Source of the DNA: Sphingopyxis sp. LC81
GTDB lineage: Bacteria > Pseudomonadota > Alphaproteobacteria > Sphingomonadales > Sphingomonadaceae
Direction: 5' to 3'
Assembly: GCF_000756375.1 (NCBI RefSeq)
Contig: NZ_JNFD01000046.1
Location: forward strand, 1-64,000
DNA length: 64,000 nucleotides
Below, piece after piece: positions 17,152-26,089 of the stretch (positions within the stretch are counted from its first letter, which is position 1; every line of letters starts with the position of its first letter). Position numbers and translations under genes: made by a program. The notes beneath the pieces are model-generated. The model did not search any database. It was not told the DNA's origin and saw nothing but the letters and a program-made list of their open reading frames with translations.

Positions 17152-18969
17152 TCAGACACGCACCAGCGCTTCGGCCGCAATCATCCGCGCTTCGGCCGCG
17201 AGGCCCACGTCGCGCAGCGCCCGGACGATATAATAGAGATGATAGGGCGGGACTTTCGACCATTCGCCCTGCATCCCCGCCGCCGCGAGAAGTGCCACCA
17301 TGCCGGGCTCGCGGCGCTCGGCGGCCGCCATGATCGCGCGCGACCAGCGCGTCTGTTTGCCCAGATCGACCTCCAGATCGTCCGCCGCCGATGCCGCCGC
17401 GCTCGCATCGAGCCGCCCGAGACCCGCGAGACCCGCGAGCAGGAATTTCGACCGCAGCGTGTCGGCGCTGTCGTCGTCGCCCGCAAACTGGCCGACCGCC
17501 CCCGCGCTCATGCCGGTAAGCGGCCGCGGCGATCCCACCGCGAGCACGCCCCATGCGCGGCTTCCGACCGATACGGTTGGGACCCACGCGATGGCATTTT
17601 CGTCATATCCGCCCGCGAGCATCGACCCCAAAAGCTGCCAGGGATCACCGCCCACTTCGGTATTCACCGGCAAGGCCGCGGCGGCGCGTGCGGTTGCGAC
17701 CATCGCGGCATAGCTTTGCGCCGGCGTGCCGCCCGCGCCCCACAACTGCTGCATCGCGGCATAGCGGTCGGCGCCGGCCGCGAGGCGAAACGCACTGCGC
17801 AGCTGATCGGTCTGCGTCACGATCGCCTCGGCGGGCTCCTCTTCGCTCGCCGCGGCGCTCAGCAGCGACACATAGGCTTCGCTAGACAGCACACCGCGCG
17901 CGGCGGCTTCGGGCGCCGCGGCGATGCGGCTCGCCATGTCGGTCATCGGCGCGAGCACCGTCCAGCTCTTGATATTGGACGGCGCCGCGGTGCGCAGCGC
18001 CTCGGGCACCGGGATCGCGGTCGCGGTCGCCATGCCGAAGCGCCAGCTCGTCAGCCGGTCGATATTGTCCCACTCGATCGTCGTCGAGCGGCGGCCGGCG
18101 CCCGTCGCGCCAAGCACGCGTTCGGCCAGCAATATGTCGAAGTTCGATATCTTGCCGCTCGACCGCACGCGGCCGATCGCCCAGCCCGCGGGCCCGGCTT
18201 CGCCCGACAGCCCCGAACAGATCGCCGACGACAGGCGCCACGCCTGCTCGTCGCCATGCGCGAGGCCTGCGGGGACATAAGGACACATGCCCGCCGGATC
18301 GGCGTTGGCGAGATAGGTTTGCTGCGCCGCGGCGACGAGGCGCGGACTCGCGCGGTCATAATCGACCGACTGGACGATCCGGCGCGCTATGATCGATTCG
18401 CCCATGCGCAGCAGCAGCGCCGCGCGAGCGGCGGCGAGATCGGCGCCGTTGATCGTGTCGGGGGTGTCGATCGCCGACGCGAGCGAGCGGCGGAGCAATA
18501 TCTGCCCCCAACGCGACGCGAACTGGCCGTTCGTCTTGCCCATGATCGCGGCGGCATATTGGCCGCGCACGCCGAACGCATCGGGCGCAAGCCCGCCCGA
18601 TTCGGGGGTCAGCGGCCCGATACGCGTCAGCAGGCGCCGCGCGCCCGGCGGCAGGTCGTATTTGAGGCCGCCCGATTCGACTTCTTCGCCTTCCTCGGCC
18701 TCTTCACCGGTTTCGGCGGGCGCACTCGCGCTCGTGGCCCCGACGGTCGGTGCGACAGGCGGCGGAGCGGTGCCGTTGACCGGCGTCGAGCCCGGCGTCG
18801 GGGTCGCGGTCGGCGACGGCGTGGGGGTCGGCCGCGGCGCGGGCGTCTCGGCGGGGTTGCCGAAGCCTTCGGGCAGCAGCGATTCCTGCGCGAGCGCGGG
18901 CAGGACCAGCACCGCGGCGAGCGCGGTGCCCGAAAGGCCCAGCGTCAGCGAAAGCGTTTTCATCTTCAT
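17152..18969 (-). CDS. Uncharacterised exported protein, 605 residues
   Basis: I do not recognise a named family. A signal peptide (LSLTLGLSGTALAAVLVLPALAQ) is followed by a Pro/Thr-rich linker (about residues 40-75, PRPTPTPSPTATPTPGSTP), an acidic patch (ETGEEAEEGEEVESGG), then a long Ala-rich, mostly helical region of about 490 residues that looks like helical repeats. One Cys pair is visible (MCPYVPAG, SAICSGLSG). This architecture suits a periplasmic or envelope scaffold. Its ATG overlaps the stop of a small membrane-protein gene (ATGA). I infer that the two work together. The gene lies between xerD and the divergent aroKB operon. Confidence 0.82.
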   Translation of the reverse strand: MKMKTLSLTLGLSGTALAAVLVLPALAQESLLPEGFGNPAETPAPRPTPTPSPTATPTPGSTPVNGTAPPPVAPTVGATSASAPAETGEEAEEGEEVESGGLKYDLPPGARRLLTRIGPLTPESGGLAPDAFGVRGQYAAAIMGKTNGQFASRWGQILLRRSLASAIDTPDTINGADLAAARAALLLRMGESIIARRIVQSVDYDRASPRLVAAAQQTYLANADPAGMCPYVPAGLAHGDEQAWRLSSAICSGLSGEAGPAGWAIGRVRSSGKISNFDILLAERVLGATGAGRRSTTIEWDNIDRLTSWRFGMATATAIPVPEALRTAAPSNIKSWTVLAPMTDMASRIAAAPEAAARGVLSSEAYVSLLSAAASEEEPAEAIVTQTDQLRSAFRLAAGADRYAAMQQLWGAGGTPAQSYAAMVATARAAAALPVNTEVGGDPWQLLGSMLAGGYDENAIAWVPTVSVGSRAWGVLAVGSPRPLTGMSAGAVGQFAGDDDSADTLRSKFLLAGLAGLGRLDASAAASAADDLEVDLGKQTRWSRAIMAAAERREPGMVALLAAAGMQGEWSKVPPYHLYYIVRALRDVGLAAEARMIAAEALVRV

Positions 18970-19136
18970 CGTGGAGCGCTTTCGGCAATCTTGTCGGTCA
19001 CGTCCACCTCAATCATTCGCGGCTCGATCGGCCGGCCCAGGAACAGCAGGAACAGAAAGAACGCCGCCAGCACCAGCGCCAGCACGATCAATCGTGCGAT
19101 CCAGCGGCCTTTTCCCGATCTGCCCCGAGCGCGCAA
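18966..19136 (-). CDS. Small single-pass membrane protein, coupled to the 605-residue exported protein
   Basis: A 56-residue frame starts at TTG 19136 (RARGRSGKGRWIARL) with a basic N terminus. One transmembrane helix follows (LIVLALVLAAFFLFLLFLG), then a short polar tail (EPRMIEVDVTDKIAESAPR), predicting the tail in the periplasm. Its stop overlaps the ATG of the 605-residue gene, which strongly supports translation. The start is uncertain because no ATG exists in frame nearby. No family recognised. Confidence 0.58.
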   Translation of the reverse strand: MRARGRSGKGRWIARLIVLALVLAAFFLFLLFLGRPIEPRMIEVDVTDKIAESAPR

Positions 19137-19219
19137 TATCCAATGCCTGCCGTTCGTCTCATTTGAACCGCAGCAAAACGATTGTTCCGCGCGGTCCCTT
19201 CGGTATAGCCGCGCGCACC

Positions 19220-19798
19220 ATGTCGCGAAACCCGAAAAGCCCGGCTTCAGCCGTCCCCGCGTCGATCCGCGACCGGTCGATCGTGCTCGTCGGGCTGATG
19301 GGGTCGGGTAAATCGACGATCGGCCGCCGCCTCGCGCAGCGGCTCGGCATGCGCTTCGCCGACGCCGACGACGAAATCGAACGCGCGGCAGGCATGACGA
19401 TCTCCGATATTTTCGCGCGTTTCGGCGAGGCGCATTTTCGCGACGGCGAACGCCGCGTGATTTCGCGCCTGCTCGGCGAAAAGCCAATGGTGCTGGCGAC
19501 CGGCGGCGGCGCCTTCGTCAACGAGGAAACCCGCGCGCTGATCCTCCGCGACAGTCTTTGCATATGGCTTGACGCCGATATAGCGACGCTGGTCGAACGC
19601 GTCGGCCGCCGCAGCCATCGCCCGTTGCTCAGGAACCGCGACCCCGGCGAAGTGCTCCGCGAACTGGCGGCGGTCCGCAATCCCATCTATGCCGAGGCGC
19701 ATATTCGCGTCAGTTCGGCAAGCACGCCGCACGACCATACGGTGCGCGCGATCCTGGAGGCCCTGTCAAAGTGGGAAGATCCGAAATGGAAAGCCTGA
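19220..19798 (+). CDS. aroK: Shikimate kinase
   Basis: This 192-residue enzyme phosphorylates shikimate with ATP in the chorismate pathway. The Walker A loop is GLMGSGKST at residues 25-33, the shikimate/Mg-binding Asp is in DADDEIE (about 48-54), HFRDGERRVI holds substrate-binding Arg, ATGGGAFV is the Walker B-like loop, and RPLLRNRDP forms the lid. The open frame continues far upstream, but homology begins at about residue 18 of the ATG 19220 start. It overlaps aroB by 13 bp, the usual alphaproteobacterial aroK-aroB operon. Confidence 0.95.
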   Translation: MSRNPKSPASAVPASIRDRSIVLVGLMGSGKSTIGRRLAQRLGMRFADADDEIERAAGMTISDIFARFGEAHFRDGERRVISRLLGEKPMVLATGGGAFVNEETRALILRDSLCIWLDADIATLVERVGRRSHRPLLRNRDPGEVLRELAAVRNPIYAEAHIRVSSASTPHDHTVRAILEALSKWEDPKWKA

Positions 19799-20880
19799 CC
19801 GTCGAATTGGGCAGCCGCAGCTATCCGATATTGATCGGCGACTGGCTGATCCGCGACATCGGCGATCATGTCGCGCCGCTGCTGAAACGCCCGCGCACGA
19901 TGATCGTCACCGACACCCACGTCGCCGAACAATATCTGATCCCGCTCGGCACCTCGCTCGCGATGGCGAACATCTCCTTTTCCTCCTTCGTGCTCGACCC
20001 GGGCGAAGGCACGAAGAGCTGGGCGGGTCTCGCGCGCCTGACCGAATGGCTGATCGGCGAAGGCGTCGAGCGCGGCGATCATGTCATCGCGCTCGGCGGC
20101 GGCGTGATCGGCGACCTCGTCGGCTTCGCGTGCAGCATCGTCAAACGCGGCTGCAACTTCATCCAGGTGCCGACCACCTTGCTGGCGCAGGTCGACAGCA
20201 GCGTCGGCGGCAAGACCGCGATCAACGTCCCCGCGGGCAAGAATCTGATCGGCGCCTTCCACCAGCCCGCCTTGGTCGTGATCGACCCGACGACGCTCGA
20301 AACGCTGCCGCGCCGCGAACTCGGCGCCGGCTATGCCGAAGTCGTCAAATATGGCCTGATCGACGACGCCGATTTCTTCGCCTGGTGCGAGGAGCATGGC
20401 GCGGCGCTGCTCGCGGGCGACAGCGCGGCCCGTCACAAGGCGATTGCCCATAGCGTCGCCGCCAAGGCGCGCATCGTCGCCGCCGACGAGCGCGAGACGC
20501 AGGACATTCGCGCGCTGCTCAACCTCGGCCACAGCTTCGGCCACGCGCTCGAAGCCGAAACGGGCTATTCGGACCGGCTGCTCCATGGCGAAGCCGTCGC
20601 GGCGGGCATGGTCCTTGCGCACCAGTTTTCGGCCGCGAACGGCCTCTGCTCCGCGGCCGACGCCGAACGCGTGCGCGCGCATCTGGCGAGCGTCGACCTG
20701 CCGCACAGTCTTGCCAGCGCGGGCGTCAATTGTGATGGCGCGACGCTCGCGGGGCATATGGCGCACGACAAGAAGGTGCGCGGCGGCAAGCTGCCGCTGA
20801 TCCTGACCCGCGGTATCGGACAGAGTTTCGTCACTGAAGACTATGGACTCGACGCCGTCGCGGCGTTTCTCGACGGTTAG
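19786..20880 (+). CDS. aroB: 3-dehydroquinate synthase
   Basis: This 364-residue NAD+- and metal-dependent enzyme converts DAHP to 3-dehydroquinate, the second step of aromatic amino acid synthesis. Motifs include GGGVIGDLVGFACSIVKRG, PTTLLAQVDSSVGGKTAIN, GYAEVVKYGLI and NLGHSFGHALE with metal-binding His. ATG 19786 is preferred over GTG 19771 because GGGAAGA lies just upstream and it gives the usual MESLTVELG-type start. It overlaps the end of aroK. Confidence 0.97.
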   Translation: MESLTVELGSRSYPILIGDWLIRDIGDHVAPLLKRPRTMIVTDTHVAEQYLIPLGTSLAMANISFSSFVLDPGEGTKSWAGLARLTEWLIGEGVERGDHVIALGGGVIGDLVGFACSIVKRGCNFIQVPTTLLAQVDSSVGGKTAINVPAGKNLIGAFHQPALVVIDPTTLETLPRRELGAGYAEVVKYGLIDDADFFAWCEEHGAALLAGDSAARHKAIAHSVAAKARIVAADERETQDIRALLNLGHSFGHALEAETGYSDRLLHGEAVAAGMVLAHQFSAANGLCSAADAERVRAHLASVDLPHSLASAGVNCDGATLAGHMAHDKKVRGGKLPLILTRGIGQSFVTEDYGLDAVAAFLDG

Positions 20881-20896
20881 GGTCAGAACTTGGGCG

Positions 20897-22807
20897 TCAG
20901 TTCACCGCTGACGACGCCTGCTCGCTTTCCTCGTCCTTCGGATCGTCTTTCAGCGCCTTCGCCGCCAGGCGCCGCAAACGGAATTTCTCCAGCACGCTTT
21001 CGGCCTCGCGTCCGCCGCCCGGCTTGAAGCGATGGTCCATGCCCGCCGAAATATCGCCCTCGTCGATCTGCGCCTGCAGCCGCGTCTCGTCGAGATGGCG
21101 CAACGTCGCCTCGACATCTTCCATCTCGCGCGGATCGACGTCGAGATAGCGCAGCGCGGTGAGGCCCATCGCGACCGAGCTTTCAAAAACCTCGCGAATA
21201 ACCCCGTCGACCCCCGCCCCGTCGATCGCGAGCAACTGGCGGCGGTCAAAGACGCGCATCAGCACCTTCGCATTCGGAAACGCGTCGACGATCGGCTTCA
21301 ACGCCGCGGCATCGACCGAGGCATCGTCGATGCAGAAGATGATCAGCCGCGCCTCGTCGGCGCCGGCGCGGCGGAGCAGGTCGACGCGCAGCCCGTCGCC
21401 GAAATAGACCTTGGTATCGAAACGGCTCGACAGCTCGATCTGGCTCGGTTTCTTGTCGATCAGCGTCACCGAACAGGCGACGCCGTGCAGCATCTGCGAG
21501 ACGATCTGCCCGAACCGCCCGTAACCGACGACGATCGCGGACCCGCGCGGTGCGCCCTCTGGATCGTCGAGGTCGAACGGCTCGGCGGCGGGCGAAAACT
21601 CCAGATTGCGCGCGAAGAGCATCAGGAACGGCGTCGTCACCATCGACAGCGTCACCACCGCGCTGAACAGGCTCGCCGCTGCGGGATCGATCAGCAGCGC
21701 GTCGGCGGCCTGCGCGAACAGCAGGAAGCCGAACTCGCCGCCCTGGCTCAGCAGCAACCCGAGCCCGAGTGCCACCGGCCACGGCTTGCCGAACAATTTC
21801 ACGATCAAGGTGAGGACGACGACCTTCACCGCGACGAGCCCGAGCGCGAGCGACAGGACAAGCAACGGCCGCTCGATCACCGCCCCGACGTCGAGCACCA
21901 TGCCGACGGCAAGGAAGAAGAGGCCGAGCAGGATCAGGCGGAAGGGTTCGACATCCGATTCGATCTCGTGCCGATAGGGCGAGTCGGCGAGCATCACCCC
22001 CGCGATGAAGGCGCCGAGCGCGGTCGACAGGTGCAGGCTGTGCATCAGCGCCGCGCTCGCAAGGATGGTGAGCAACCCGACGACGACGAACAATTCGCGC
22101 TCACCATAACGTCCGATGATGCGGAGCAGCGGATTGACCACGAAGCGGCCCGCGAGGACGAGCACGACGATCGCCCACAAGGTGAAAAAGGCCATCTGCC
22201 ACCCCGGCGGCGCCGACGGATCGGCGGGCGCGCGCGACAGCACGGCGACGATCGTGATCATCGGCACGATCGCGAGGTCCTGGAACAGCAGGATCGAGAA
22301 GGCTTTCTCGCCAAAGGGCGAATTGATCCGGCCCGAGCTCTTGAGCCCGGGCAGCACCTGTGCGGTCGACGACAGCGCGAGCGGCAGGCCGAGCGCGAGC
22401 GAGGCTGCCGGGCTGAACCCCAAGGTCAGATGGATGAGCCCGGTGAGCACGAGCCCGGTCACCACGACCTGCACCATACCGAGCCCGAAGATCGCGCGGC
22501 GCATCTGCCACAAGCGTCCCGGCGACAGTTCGAGCCCCACGAGAAAGAGCAGGAAGGCGATCCCGAGTTCGGCAAAGGCGAGCTTCGATTCGCCGCCGCC
22601 GACCAGCCCGAGCCCGTGCGGCCCGACGATCGCCCCCGCGATCAGATAACCAAGCACCGCGCCGAGGCCGAGGCGGCGAAAGATCAGCACGAACAAGGTC
22701 GCGACGCCGAGCAGGATCGCGCCTTCAACCAGCGCGGTGTCGGTTGCGGTTTCGGCCACCTTTCCGGCCGCCTCCGAGGCGGCCGCGGTGAGCGCGAGCA
22801 ACGTCAT
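20897..22807 (-). CDS. Kef-type (CPA2) potassium/proton antiporter with RCK domain
   Basis: This 636-residue inner-membrane protein has about 12-13 hydrophobic segments in the first ~400 residues with CPA2 motifs (GYLIAGAIVGPHGLG, GIAFLLFLVGLELSP, LPLALSSTAQVLPGL, FQDLAIVPM, LSQGGEFGFLLFA). A TrkA-N/RCK nucleotide-binding domain follows (SAIVVGYGRFGQIVSQML) and then a charged tail. It exports K+ in exchange for H+, classically gated by glutathione adducts in KefB/KefC. The Gln/Asp pair in LLFQDLAIVP is the ion-binding motif. Its ATG overlaps the stop of the scaffold-like gene upstream (ATGA). Confidence 0.93.
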   Translation of the reverse strand: MTLLALTAAASEAAGKVAETATDTALVEGAILLGVATLFVLIFRRLGLGAVLGYLIAGAIVGPHGLGLVGGGESKLAFAELGIAFLLFLVGLELSPGRLWQMRRAIFGLGMVQVVVTGLVLTGLIHLTLGFSPAASLALGLPLALSSTAQVLPGLKSSGRINSPFGEKAFSILLFQDLAIVPMITIVAVLSRAPADPSAPPGWQMAFFTLWAIVVLVLAGRFVVNPLLRIIGRYGERELFVVVGLLTILASAALMHSLHLSTALGAFIAGVMLADSPYRHEIESDVEPFRLILLGLFFLAVGMVLDVGAVIERPLLVLSLALGLVAVKVVVLTLIVKLFGKPWPVALGLGLLLSQGGEFGFLLFAQAADALLIDPAAASLFSAVVTLSMVTTPFLMLFARNLEFSPAAEPFDLDDPEGAPRGSAIVVGYGRFGQIVSQMLHGVACSVTLIDKKPSQIELSSRFDTKVYFGDGLRVDLLRRAGADEARLIIFCIDDASVDAAALKPIVDAFPNAKVLMRVFDRRQLLAIDGAGVDGVIREVFESSVAMGLTALRYLDVDPREMEDVEATLRHLDETRLQAQIDEGDISAGMDHRFKPGGGREAESVLEKFRLRRLAAKALKDDPKDEESEQASSAVN

Positions 22808-23232
22808 GCAGCCGCCGCCCGCTCCTCAAGCGCCGCGATGGCGGCGTCGAAGGGCAGCAGGATCGCGCCGTGGCGCGCCGGATAGCCCTGCGCCGGCGCA
22901 AGCAGGTCGAACCCCGGCCAGTCGGGCTGTGCGTCCGCGCCCGCGAACCAGCTGGCGATCCCGTCGCGCGCGGCGCGCAGTTCGGTCAGGCCGAGCCCCG
23001 GCGCGTGGCGCGCAAGCAATGCCGCCGATGCCTGACCCAGCGCGCACGCCTCGACATGCATGCCGACGCGCGTCACCCGGCCCGCGTCATCGGTATCGAG
23101 ATCGAGAATGATCGCGCTGCCGCACAGCGGCGCGCGCTTGCTCACGCGGTGGCGCGCGTCGGCGATCGGCAGATATTCCGCGGTCGCCACCGCCAGCGCC
23201 AATATGTCGCGATTATAGAGCGGCGCGCTCAT
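22804..23232 (-). CDS. Iron-sulfur cluster scaffold-like protein (IscU/NifU N-terminal fold)
   Basis: This 142-residue protein resembles the IscU/SufU fold: YNRDILALAVATAEYLPI at the N terminus, KRAPLCGSAIILDLDTDDAGRVTRVGMHVEACALGQASAALLA in the middle. Two of the three cysteines expected of a scaffold are at the family positions (PLCGS, EACALGQASA); the third is not obvious in this copy, so real cluster assembly is uncertain. The start ATG is at 23232. Both ends overlap neighbours by 4 bp (cvpA stop above, kef ATG below), so it is locked into this operon. Sphingomonads keep such a divergent copy in addition to the SUF system, as far as I recall. Confidence 0.8.
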   Translation of the reverse strand: MSAPLYNRDILALAVATAEYLPIADARHRVSKRAPLCGSAIILDLDTDDAGRVTRVGMHVEACALGQASAALLARHAPGLGLTELRAARDGIASWFAGADAQPDWPGFDLLAPAQGYPARHGAILLPFDAAIAALEERAAAA

Positions 23233-23768
23233 GGCTTGTCCGCCCCGGCAGCTTCGGCCTCGAGGGCCTCGGCGCGGCGCGCGGCGATGACCTTGCTCAT
23301 CGCCGCGCTCGTCGCATTGAGCGCCGGATAGGTGCGGCTGTCGGTCATCCACGCGGGGCGCTGCATAACGCCATAACCTATATCATAGAGCAAGGTGAGG
23401 AGCATGAAGCCGATCGACGCGATCAGCAGCCCTTTCACGGCGCCGAACCCCGCGCCCAGCCCGCGGTCGAACCCGCCGACCAGCGACGCGCGGCTGCGTT
23501 GCCCCATCGCGCGCGATCCCCATTTGGCGAGCGCGAACACGCCGCCGAAGAGGAGTACGAAGGCGAGTGCCGCGGCGCCGCCTTCGGTCCCGACCCAGCC
23601 CGCGAGAAGGTCGGTCACCAGCGGGTGAAAGAAACGCACCGCCGCGATCGCCAGAATCCAGGCGAGCAGCGTCGTCACCTCCTGCACGAGGCCGCGCGAA
23701 AAACCGAGCACCGCGCCGCCGCCAACCAGCACCAGCACGACGATATCCAGAGCCGTCAGACTTCCCAT
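23229..23768 (-). CDS. cvpA: CvpA family inner-membrane protein
   Basis: This 179-residue protein has four hydrophobic segments and family motifs ([56 protein letters not shown]), followed by a charged tail. CvpA is linked to colicin V secretion and, more broadly, to envelope homeostasis; the molecular action is unclear. It lies 10 bp after radA and overlaps the next gene, forming radA-cvpA-scaffold-kef. Confidence 0.92.
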   Translation of the reverse strand: MGSLTALDIVVLVLVGGGAVLGFSRGLVQEVTTLLAWILAIAAVRFFHPLVTDLLAGWVGTEGGAAALAFVLLFGGVFALAKWGSRAMGQRSRASLVGGFDRGLGAGFGAVKGLLIASIGFMLLTLLYDIGYGVMQRPAWMTDSRTYPALNATSAAMSKVIAARRAEALEAEAAGADKP

Positions 23769-23778
23769 AGGCCGGTCG

Positions 23779-25140
23779 CTAGTCGCGCCCGAGCATCAGG
23801 TCAACGAGTTCGCCGAGCCGCCCGAAACCGGTGACCGAAATCCCGCCGACCGCTTTCATGCCCGTCGGCCCCCAGCCGCGCGAAAAACCGAGCTTCGCCG
23901 CTTCGCGGAGGCGCAAGCCGTCGTGCGAAACCTGCCGCACCTCGCCCGAGAGCGACAGCTCGCCGAATACGATGGCGTCGGCGGGCACCGGCCGCTCGCT
24001 GAACGCCGAGATCAGCGCCGCGGCGACCGCGAGATCGGCGGCGGGATCGGTGAGCCGATAGCCGCCCGCGATGTTGAGATAGACTTCGGCGGCGCCCATC
24101 TGGAGCCCGCAGCGCGCCTCCAGCACCGCAAGCACCATCGCAAGCCGCCCGCTGTCCCAGCCGACGACGGCCCTGCGGGGCGTCGCGCCGCTCGCGAGAC
24201 GGACGGTGAGCGCCTGCACCTCGACGAGCACCGGCCGCGTTCCTTCAAGCGCGGGGAAGACGACAGACCCCGGCACATCGCGGCTGCGGTCGGTCAGAAA
24301 CAGGCTCGACGGGTTGCTGACCTCGCCCAGCCCTTCCTCGCCCATCGCGAACACCCCGATCTCGTCGGTGCCGCCAAAGCGGTTTTTCACCGCGCGCAGG
24401 ATGCGATATTGATGACTGCGCTCGCCCTCGAACGCCAGCACCGTGTCGACCATATGTTCGAGCACGCGCGGCCCCGCGATCGTCCCGTCCTTGGTGACAT
24501 GGCCGACGAGCACGATCGCCGCATCGCTGTCCTTGGCATAGCGGATCAGTTCCTGCGCGCTCGCGCGCACCTGGCTCACCGTCCCCGGCGCGCTGTCGAT
24601 CAGGTCGCTGTGCATCGTCTGGATCGAATCGATCACGACGAAATCGGCCGTCTGCTTGTCGAGCGTCGCAAGGATGTCGCGCACCGATGTCGCGCTGGCG
24701 AGCGCCACCGGCGCATCGCCCAGCCCCAGCCGCTGTGCGCGCAGCCGCACCTGCGCCGCCGCTTCCTCGCCGCTGATATACACGACCGACTTGCCCGCCT
24801 TGGCGAGCCGCCCCGCCGCCTGCAACAGCAAAGTCGACTTGCCGATCCCGGGGTCGCCGCCGATCAGCGTCGCCGACCCCGCGACGAAACCGCCGCCGAG
24901 CGCGCGATCGAACTCGGCAATCCCGCACAGCATCCGCTCGGGCATCTTGCTCTCGGCATCAAGCGTTTCGAGCGCGAGCGTGCGTCCGCCGCGGCTGAGG
25001 TCGTGCTTGGCCGAAAACACCGTTTCGGCAGCCTCCTCGACCAGCGTGTTCCACTCGCCGCAATCGGCGCATTGCCCCTGCCAGCGATAGGTGGCGGAGC
25101 CGCAATTCTGGCAGACATATTGACGTTTCGCTTTGGCCAT
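23779..25140 (-). CDS. radA: DNA repair protein RadA
   Basis: This 453-residue RecA-like helicase processes recombination intermediates. A C4 zinc finger is at the N terminus (Cys10, Cys13, Cys24, Cys27; [17 protein letters not shown]). Walker A is [10 protein letters not shown] at about 94-102, the diagnostic RadA motif KNRFG is in [13 protein letters not shown], and the C-terminal Lon-like domain follows. ATG 25140 gives the standard [14 protein letters not shown] start; the frame open to 25185 is a false extension. It heads the leftward radA-cvpA operon and is divergent from transaldolase. Confidence 0.97.
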   Translation of the reverse strand: MAKAKRQYVCQNCGSATYRWQGQCADCGEWNTLVEEAAETVFSAKHDLSRGGRTLALETLDAESKMPERMLCGIAEFDRALGGGFVAGSATLIGGDPGIGKSTLLLQAAGRLAKAGKSVVYISGEEAAAQVRLRAQRLGLGDAPVALASATSVRDILATLDKQTADFVVIDSIQTMHSDLIDSAPGTVSQVRASAQELIRYAKDSDAAIVLVGHVTKDGTIAGPRVLEHMVDTVLAFEGERSHQYRILRAVKNRFGGTDEIGVFAMGEEGLGEVSNPSSLFLTDRSRDVPGSVVFPALEGTRPVLVEVQALTVRLASGATPRRAVVGWDSGRLAMVLAVLEARCGLQMGAAEVYLNIAGGYRLTDPAADLAVAAALISAFSERPVPADAIVFGELSLSGEVRQVSHDGLRLREAAKLGFSRGWGPTGMKAVGGISVTGFGRLGELVDLMLGRD

Positions 25141-25269
25141 GCGGCTCGCATAATCGGAACAAAGAACGAACGCCAGCGCTTTCATCGAAGCCGACGGTTC
25201 AGTTTTTGCCCGCGTTGCTCTAGGGCGTCGTCAAACCCGAATCACCTTCCCACAGGAAAGCCCCGCGCC

Positions 25270-25920
25270 ATGAAATTCTTCGCCGATACCGCCGAAATCG
25301 CCGACATCCAGGAGCTCGCCGCGACCGGCCTGCTCGACGGCGTCACCACCAACCCCTCGCTGATCGCCAAGTCGGGCCGCGACTTCAAGGAAGTCACGAA
25401 GGAAATCTGCGCGCTGACCACCGGCCCCGTGTCGGCCGAGGTCGTCGCGCTCGACCATGCAACGATGATGAAAGAGGCCGAGATCCTCCGCAAGATCGCG
25501 CCGAACGTCTGCATCAAGGTGCCGCTGACGATCGACGGGCTCAAGACGTGCAAAGCGCTGACCGGCGACGGCACGATGGTCAATGTCACGCTCTGCTTCT
25601 CGGCGGCGCAGGCGCTGCTGGCCGCCAAGGCCGGCGCGACCTTCGTCTCGCCCTTCGTCGGCCGCCACGACGACAATGGGTTCGACGGGATGCAGCTGAT
25701 CTCCGACATCCGTCTGATCTACGACAATTACGGCTATGAGACCGAGATCCTCGTCGCGAGCGTGCGCCACGGCATCCATGTGCTCGAAGCCGCCAAGATC
25801 GGCGCCGACGTGATGACCGCGCCGCCGTCGGTGATCAAGGGGCTGTTCAAGCATATCCTGACCGAAAAGGGCATCGAAGGCTTCCTCGCCGACTGGGCGA
25901 AGACCGGGCAGTCGATCTGA
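25270..25920 (+). CDS. Transaldolase, small (TalC/FSA-like) type
   Basis: This 216-residue protein is the short transaldolase subfamily. It begins [14 protein letters not shown], has [13 protein letters not shown], the Schiff-base Lys83 in [10 protein letters not shown], and [11 protein letters not shown]. It links the pentose phosphate pathway to fructose-6-phosphate and glyceraldehyde-3-phosphate, in the cytoplasm. An AGGAAAG ribosome site precedes ATG 25270. A palindromic repeat element follows the gene. Fructose-6-phosphate aldolase activity is possible in this subfamily but less likely. Confidence 0.94.
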   Translation: MKFFADTAEIADIQELAATGLLDGVTTNPSLIAKSGRDFKEVTKEICALTTGPVSAEVVALDHATMMKEAEILRKIAPNVCIKVPLTIDGLKTCKALTGDGTMVNVTLCFSAAQALLAAKAGATFVSPFVGRHDDNGFDGMQLISDIRLIYDNYGYETEILVASVRHGIHVLEAAKIGADVMTAPPSVIKGLFKHILTEKGIEGFLADWAKTGQSI

Positions 25921-25939
25921 TCAGCCCGAACAAGTTATG

Positions 25940-26023
25940 TGCCCCTGCGAAGGCAGGGGCCCATCACCCGCCGGTTCTGGATAGTGCCCACCGGAGATGG
26001 GCACCCGCCTTCGCGGGTGCGCA
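25940..26023. repeat. Paired intergenic palindromes (REP/BIME-like)
   Basis: Two hairpins in opposite arrangement, TGCCCCTGCGAAGGCAGGGG at 25940-25959 and GCACCCGCCTTCGCGGGTGC at 26001-26020, are separated by about 40 bp. Both end with a CCCA/TGGG step, so the pair also forms a larger inverted repeat. The form is the same as other gap elements here. Confidence 0.75.
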
Positions 26024-26035
26024 GCGTGTTATACA

Positions 26036-26053
26036 GTTGACGTAAACGTCAAC
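26036..26053. promoter_or_regulatory. Palindromic operator upstream of crotonase-thiolase genes
   Basis: A perfect 8-2-8 inverted repeat (GTTGACGTAAACGTCAAC) lies 37 bp before the crotonase ATG. Its TTGACG half can serve as a -35, with GATACT at 26061-26066 as -10 (18-bp spacer). I recall similar TTGACGTWWACGTCAA-type sites as operators of LiuR-type MerR regulators of acyl-CoA/branched-chain amino acid breakdown. A near-identical site is at 41318-41333. Confidence 0.65.
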
Positions 26054-26089
26054 CAACCGCGATACTCGCCCGAAAGGGAGAGATTCGCG

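Noticed and set aside
16819-19311. An 830-residue frame on the plus strand across xerD, the 605-residue gene and aroK.
   Set aside because: It runs antisense to two well-supported genes and through the aroK start in another frame. It is Arg-rich with no recognisable domain.
25940-26023. Closely spaced hairpins as a short CRISPR-like array.
   Set aside because: There are only two hairpins in inverted rather than direct orientation, without equal spacers or cas genes.
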